In this document: one piece after another, positions 59,828 through 64,000 of the stretch
Position numbering within the stretch: the first letter of the stretch is position 1
Layout: each line of letters opens with the position of its first letter
Assembly: GCF_013186535.1 (NCBI RefSeq)
Contig: NZ_JABMCZ010000003.1
Location: 1,736,001 to 1,800,000 of the forward strand
DNA: 64,000 bases
Direction of reading: 5' to 3'
From: Nocardia terpenica
Lineage (GTDB): Bacteria > Actinomycetota > Actinomycetes > Mycobacteriales > Mycobacteriaceae
Translations under genes and position numbers: made by a program
The notes under the pieces: generated by a model
Told to the model about the DNA's origin: nothing
The model's database searches: none
The model's input: the letters and a program-made list of their open reading frames with translations, nothing else

Positions 59828-60196
59828 TCAGTCCGGGCGGCTGGTCTGGTGGGTCTTCGAATGTGGTGCGGGGGACGGGTAGGCGTAGCCGCCCAGGTTC
59901 CAGACGATCTGTCGGAACTGGTTGGGGGACAGGGGTTGGCCGACGGGGACTTCGATTCCTTGTGCTGGCGGCCAGGCCCAGAAGCAGTGGTGGCAGCCGC
60001 CGCAGTAGAACGCGTGCTGCCACGCCTTCAGTGCCGCCGGTCGGCCCCGGTCGATTCGTGCGTTGCGGCGGGCTCGGCGCACCGCGATACGCGCCAGGAC
60101 CAGCGAAGGGATCGGGACCGGAGTCGCCGGAGAGCAGTGCCGTCGAGCCGAATCGTAGCGGGGACAGCACGAGTCCGCCGAGGATCGAGTATTCAC
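59828..60196 (-). CDS. Small Cys/Trp-rich protein
   Basis: A 122-residue protein from a GTG at 60196. The second half contains F-Y-C-G-G-C-H-H-C-F-W and N-Q-F-R-Q-I-V-W-N-L-G-G-Y, a plausible single zinc ribbon. The stop abuts the end of the convergent DNA-binding gene. Function unknown. Confidence 0.5.
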   Translation of the reverse strand: MNTRSSADSCCPRYDSARRHCSPATPVPIPSLVLARIAVRRARRNARIDRGRPAALKAWQHAFYCGGCHHCFWAWPPAQGIEVPVGQPLSPNQFRQIVWNLGGYAYPSPAPHSKTHQTSRPD

Positions 60197-60238
60197 CTCG
60201 GTCGCAGGTCGTCGGTGTAGCAGGGCTTGCCCAGTGCG

Positions 60239-61260
60239 TTATCCGGTCTTCAGTCCTGCGCTGTAGTCGCCGGTGGTGCGGGGATGTTGTTCGCGGGTGA
60301 GCCAGGACAGGGCTTCATCGACTTCATCGATGTCGGCGACGATGTCGGCGACGGTGTAGATGGTGATTGCGCCGTGGTGATTGTTTTCCGCGTGACCGGC
60401 GTAGGCTTTTGCGATCGAGACGCCGAAATTTCGTTCCACCCATTCAAAGTGGTGTATCGCAGCCAATGTGTGCTGGCGTGAAGAGCTGCCGCGGTGGGGA
60501 TTTCGGCGCGGATTCGGCGCCAGAGGGCGTCGTAGCAGCCGACAGTGGTCGGGTGGCCGTTGCGGTACGCAGCAGTCGCCGGTTGGCGGCGGTGCTGATC
60601 GGTCGGCCGTTACGGGCTTTGTGCGGCAACACTTTCGTGGGTATGCGCTGGTTGCGGTGATGGCATAATTCGCCCATGAGGGTGGGGGGGAGACGGGTTG
60701 CCAGCGTTCGGTGCCGCCTTTCTCTCGCAGTCGGATGAGGCATTCGAGCGGGTTGACGTCGTCGGGTTGCGGGGCCGGTGCGCCGCCTCGGCGGTACGCG
60801 GTTTCCAGGTGTAGTCGGAACAGGATGCTGTGTAATTCGGGGTCCGGGTCGTGGGCGGTGACCTCGTACATCTGCCCGAGGAGCGTGTCGGGAAGCGCGC
60901 GACGGCTCGACTTCTGTTGCGGTGCGCGGTCGAGCTGACGCGCGGGGGTGTCGTCGATGTCGATGATGCGGTCCCGTTCGGCATGGCGGTACAGGCATCG
61001 CAGGGCGTCCGTGGCAGCGAGTGACTCCCTGCCTACCGCGATCGGTACTGTGGATGGACCGTTGACTGCGGGACGATGTTGATCAGCTGCGCCAGCCCCG
61101 TGGCGGTGGGGTAGACGATCGGGACGTACTCGGTGAACGTCGGCGCGGGTGGTCGTTCGCGACGGCTGACCGGCAGGTCGTCGACGGATACGTTGAGCCG
61201 GTCCAGAATCGTTGCGGCGGCGATGATATCGGCCTGGGCGGCGGGTACCCGGGTGCTCAT
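60239..61260 (-). pseudogene. Decayed tyrosine recombinase (integrase)
   Basis: Three frames together resemble an actinobacterial phage-type integrase. From the ATG at 61260 the N-terminal part reads P-A-P-T-F-T-E-Y-V-P-I-V and stops at 61033. Around 60800-60660 another frame has L-E-T-A-Y-R-R-G-G-A and L-I-R-L-R-E-K-G-G-T-E-R-W-Q-P-V-S. The C-terminus reads S-I-A-K-A-Y-A-G-H and I-T-I-Y-T-V-A-D-I, with the presumed nucleophile Tyr, ending at 60239. The central part, including the SAM-like core-binding region, is mostly deleted and several shifts separate the blocks, so the gene is dead. It could mark a former integration module of the element. Confidence 0.7.
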
Positions 61261-61670
61261 CGTGCGGTCCCGTTCTCCATGCCGCTCATCGTGTCGGTGA
61301 CCATCTCGTCCACCGCCGACACGGCGACGACGACCAACACGCTGGCGCGGGCCGGGCGGCGAGCAAGACCTGATCTCCAGTATTGATCCGGGCGTGACGG
61401 CGCGCGAGCGCGGCGTTGGTGGATTTCGTGCCTCGGTCTCGCTGGACGTGATGGTGTGTGAGTCATGGGGAGATGATCTGCCACGGCAGGGTTCAGCCCG
61501 TCTCGCGCAGCTTGATCAAGCAGAATTCCGCGGCCGAGCCGTTGATCTCCAGGTCGAGCACACCGCTTCTGCGGCAGGCTGTTTCGAGATGCATAAGCAC
61601 GGGCACGGGCACTGAGGCCGAGTCGGAGCGAGTTGGCCGTCGCAGGATCGGGGCGACCGGTGCCGCATGG
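61261..61670. other. Region with at most a small upstream ORF
   Basis: A minus-strand frame ending at 61257 overlaps the integrase start (ATGA) and could begin at 61484, or more likely at an internal ATG near 61300. It has no recognisable domain. The rest up to the VapC stop shows no gene. Confidence 0.35.
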
Positions 61671-62063
61671 TCAGTGGGGCGCCACCCAGGTCAGTCCTGC
61701 GGCTGTTGCCGCTTCGCCCAGGCGTTTGTCGTAGGCGACCAGTGCGGTCAGGTCTGCCGCGAGTTCGAGGGCCGTGGCCAGGTGGATCGCGTCCAGGCTG
61801 CGCACTGTTGCCGGTGATACCGCAGCCGCGTTCGCCCGGACGATGCCGTCGATGTCCACCGTATCCACTCGTGCGAGGACGGCGGGGACATGGACGAGAT
61901 CTGCCGGTTCGGCCACCCGCACGGCACGGACCAGTTCGACTTCGACCAGGGCGGAGGCGACCCAGGGGAGGTCGGGTCGTTCGTCGAGCCAGCGCACGAG
62001 CGCATCCGTTTCGGCTTCCGGGTGGACCAGCTTGACCAGTGCGCTGGTGTCGAGATACAGCAT
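61671..62063 (-). CDS. vapC: VapC-type PIN-domain toxin
   Basis: A 130-residue PIN ribonuclease. The acidic residues are in place: D5 in Y-L-D-T-S-A-L, E42 in L-V-E-V-E-L-V, D92 in S-L-D-A-I-H-L-A-T-A and D110 in A-Y-D-K-R-L. It presumably cleaves RNA and inhibits translation when free of antitoxin. Its ATG shares a base with the antitoxin stop (TGATG), giving coupled translation. Length and motifs are normal, so it is likely functional. Confidence 0.92.
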   Translation of the reverse strand: MLYLDTSALVKLVHPEAETDALVRWLDERPDLPWVASALVEVELVRAVRVAEPADLVHVPAVLARVDTVDIDGIVRANAAAVSPATVRSLDAIHLATALELAADLTALVAYDKRLGEAATAAGLTWVAPH

Positions 62064-62362
62064 CAGTACCGTTCGCCGTCGCGCAGTTCCTGCAACGCCG
62101 TGCCGACGCGGCTCGCATCGTCGGCGGGTGCCCGATCGAGTCGGCGGCGAAGGTCGGCGAGCAGGTCCGCGCGGCCTCTCGAGGCCGGACGCATTCGCCC
62201 GTCGGCCGTCATGCGAGCCCGCGCATCCCGCGCCGGATCCACCGGGACAATCCGGCCGATGACCGTGCCACGTTCGGTGATATCGACTGTCTCGCCCGCC
62301 TTGACCAACGCCAATGCCCGTGCGGTGTGATGCGACAGTTCACGGATCGGAATGGCGGTCAT
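62063..62362 (-). CDS. vapB: VapB/Phd-type antitoxin
   Basis: A 99-residue antitoxin starting MTAIPIRELSHHT. The Phd/YefM-like N-terminus (I-P-I-R-E-L-S, then V-K-A-G-E-T-V-D-I-T-E-R-G-T-V-I-G-R-I-V-P) forms the DNA-binding and dimer part, and the Arg/Asp-rich C-terminus should wrap the toxin. It precedes vapC in one operon and probably autoregulates the promoter in 62363-62430, which is locally AT-rich. Confidence 0.9.
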   Translation of the reverse strand: MTAIPIRELSHHTARALALVKAGETVDITERGTVIGRIVPVDPARDARARMTADGRMRPASRGRADLLADLRRRLDRAPADDASRVGTALQELRDGERY

Positions 62363-62551
62363 ACGCTTATTGTGTCACAAAAATGTGTAACACTGGATGT
62401 GGATCGACGCGGATATCGGTGCGATCGCGTGATGGCTGTGGCCGGTGGAAGCGAGGCCGCGCCGCTTCCGGTCCACGCGGTGGTTTCGGTCGCTGCTGCC
62501 CGCGAGCGGTCTTCTGGCTCGAAGGTCGTGGTGGCAGTATGGTTTTCGGCG

Positions 62552-62925
62552 ATGGCACGCAGACGGCGCACTCTGGTTCCGGGGGACGTGCTCGGCCGCT
62601 GGCGGATCGTGGAGATGGACAACTGGGACCGCGACGCGATCGATCTGCTCGGTCCCGGGTACATCGAGTTCCGCGCGAACGGCGCGGGTGAGTTCGCGAT
62701 CATCGCGGTGAACGGTGGTATGGATTGCCGTCCGGACAGCACGATGGTCATGACGGTGTCGGATTAAGCTGGGAAGGCGACGACGACGGCGACCCGGCGA
62801 GTGGCCGCGGCTGGGCGCTGCCCGACGAGGATGCGCCGCGCGGACGCCTGTACTTCCACTTCGGTGACGAATCAGGTTTCCGTGCGGTCCCATTCGACTC
62901 CACGGCATCCGAGAGGCGACATTGA
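62552..62925 (+). pseudogene. Conserved actinobacterial hypothetical protein, frameshifted
   Basis: From the ATG at 62552 the frame reads G-R-W-R-I-V-E-M-D-N-W-D and I-E-F-R-A-N-G-A-G-E-F, then stops at 62765-62767. The conserved second half (L-S-W-E-G-D-D-D-G-D-P-A-S-G-R-G-W, then F-H-F-G-D-E-S-G-F) is in the next frame to 62925. One missing T near 62763 (GATTAAG for GATTTAAG) explains it. In other actinobacteria this is a single small protein encoded just upstream of a relative of the next gene. Function unknown. Confidence 0.7.
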
Positions 62926-64000
62926 GCGAATACCAGTACTACGAGTTCGTCGCGATCGACCGTCCGCTGACCCGGCGCGAGCAGGCGCAGGTCCGTGAGC
63001 TGTCCACCCGCGCTCCGATCACCGCGACCCGGTTCGTCAACGAGTACCACTGGGGGAACTTCACAGGCGATCCGGAGCGGATGGTGGAGCGCTACTACGA
63101 CGCGCATCTGTACGTGACCAATTGGGGCACACACCGATTCCTGCTCAGGCTGCCGCGGGCGACACTGGACCCGGACGTCGTCGACCGCTATCGCATCGGT
63201 GGCCAGGTGACGGTCCGGACGACCGGTGACCATCTGCTCATCGACATGACCAGCGACGATTACGACGGTGATTGGGAGGAGTCGGCGCAGGATTCGCTGT
63301 CGGTGCTGAGCGGGGTCCGTTCCGAATTGGTCGCCGGTGATCTGCGCCCGCTTTACCTGGCATGGCTGGCCGGAGTGGGTCCAGGGGAGCCCGGCGACGC
63401 CTTCGACGAGGAAGACGACGAGCGCGAGCCGCCGGTGCCGCCCGGTCTGCGCACGCTGACCGCCCCGCAGCGGGCGCTGGCCGACTTTCTGCGCGTGGAC
63501 CCGGATGTGCTGAACATCGCGGCAGCGGTGAGCCCGGAGTCGACCCTCGCCGCCGATGACCCGGAAGCGTTGAGCGCCTGGCTCGCCGGATTGGACGCGG
63601 GGGAGAAACACGGGCTACTGCTGCGGGTTGCCTGTGGCGGGGCGGCGGCCGTGCAGGCGGAACTGCTGGGCCGCCGCCGCAGCGCCACGGCCACCGGACA
63701 GTCGGCGCCCGGCACTCGGACGGTGGCCGACCTGCTCGACGGCGCGGCGCGACATCGAGCCGACCGCGAACGCGCGGAGGTCGCCGCCCGGGAGCGTGGC
63801 CGCGCCCGGCAGCAGGCCGAGCGCGCCCGTGAACGCGAACGACGACTGCGCGGCCTCGCCGCGGAGGGAGAGAAGGCGTGGGACCGGGTGGACGCGTTGG
63901 CCGGGACCGGCAGGTCCGGTTCCTACGACGCTGCCGCCGACCTGCTGACCGACCTGCGGGTGCTGGCTGAACGCGGCGGCGGCACCGCCGAATTCGACCA
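62922..64000 (+). CDS. Conserved hypothetical protein, truncated by the window edge
   Basis: An open frame from a TTG at 62922 to the end of the window, 359 residues so far, with GAGAGG 5 bases upstream and TTGA overlap with the previous gene. It opens S-E-Y-Q-Y-Y-E-F-V-A-I-D-R-P-L-T and continues R-F-V-N-E-Y-H-W-G-N-F and W-G-T-H-R-F-L-L-R-L-P, a pattern I recall from a widespread actinobacterial family encoded next to SWIM zinc-finger genes. The latter part is a charged helix rich in Arg and Glu (about 275-330). Role unknown; it was easy to miss because it lacks a stop and has a TTG start. Confidence 0.75.
   Translation, partial: MSEYQYYEFVAIDRPLTRREQAQVRELSTRAPITATRFVNEYHWGNFTGDPERMVERYYDAHLYVTNWGTHRFLLRLPRATLDPDVVDRYRIGGQVTVRTTGDHLLIDMTSDDYDGDWEESAQDSLSVLSGVRSELVAGDLRPLYLAWLAGVGPGEPGDAFDEEDDEREPPVPPGLRTLTAPQRALADFLRVDPDVLNIAAAVSPESTLAADDPEALSAWLAGLDAGEKHGLLLRVACGGAAAVQAELLGRRRSATATGQSAPGTRTVADLLDGAARHRADRERAEVAARERGRARQQAERARERERRLRGLAAEGEKAWDRVDALAGTGRSGSYDAAADLLTDLRVLAERGGGTAEFD

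Noticed and set aside
60239..61260. A functional integrase with a tRNA attachment site
   Set aside because: The reading frame is broken in several places, the core-binding region is missing, and no tRNA gene or repeat was found next to it.

Overview
The window is uniformly GC-rich and its genes match Actinobacteria of the Nocardia/Rhodococcus/Gordonia group: an EspC-like protein beside an alpha/beta hydrolase with an N-terminal WXG segment, XRE regulators with long helical C-termini, a large MobF relaxase, VapBC, and frequent GTG starts. The genus is inferred from gene content. The second half (about 38-61 kb) looks like the maintenance and transfer region of a plasmid or integrative conjugative element.

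Region 1 (1-10.5 kb) is a pile of mobile elements. An endonuclease/phosphatase gene tail and a small unknown gene are followed by an IS3-type element. Its transposase is cut inside the DDE catalytic region by a four-gene serine-recombinase element resembling Rhizobium y4bABCD. Then come a 14-helix MFS exporter with a hairpin terminator, a three-repeat type I-E-like CRISPR remnant without cas genes, and a SLOG/LOG-like gene split by an IS630 element whose removal restores one reading frame.

Region 2 (10.7-20 kb) is a type VII-secretion-associated operon: EspC-like protein, WXG-alpha/beta hydrolase, lipoprotein and YbaB-like protein. The hydrolase is interrupted by group II intron A. The reverse transcriptase (RT) gene of A is interrupted at its YADD motif by group II intron B. 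The RT gene of B is interrupted at its PQGS/SPLLAN motif by a large-serine-recombinase element with perfect 24-bp terminal inverted repeats. This is a three-level nest, and removing each layer restores the frame below it (with one uncertain base at intron B).

Region 3 (20-24.4 kb) is a run of small minus-strand genes, several overlapping as ATGA, around a nucleoside-hydrolase-like gene.

Region 4 (24.8-37.3 kb) is the most unusual block. A tightly coupled minus-strand operon encodes a 2-oxoglutarate-oxygenase-like protein, a dCTP-deaminase-like domain fused to a PEP-synthase-type phosphotransferase, a P-loop kinase, a second dCTP-deaminase-like protein, a family 2 glycosyltransferase, a CYTH-like protein, a 70-residue small protein and an M20 peptidase. 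It is flanked by two XRE regulators, an APH-type phosphotransferase and a NUDIX hydrolase. I infer an undescribed nucleotide-linked biosynthetic or nucleotide-sensing system.

Region 5 (37.8-61.3 kb), all minus strand except one gene, holds a TraA-like relaxase-helicase, zinc-ribbon proteins, a 246-bp long inverted repeat upstream of which (in transcription order) lies ssb, then ParB-like, DprA-like and two DUF4192 genes, two tandem amidoligase/class II glutamine-amidotransferase pairs, a broken PP-loop gene and a decayed tyrosine integrase. Several of these genes carry 1-base frame disruptions.

Region 6 (61.7-64 kb) has a VapBC toxin-antitoxin pair and the start of a conserved actinobacterial gene pair that runs off the window.
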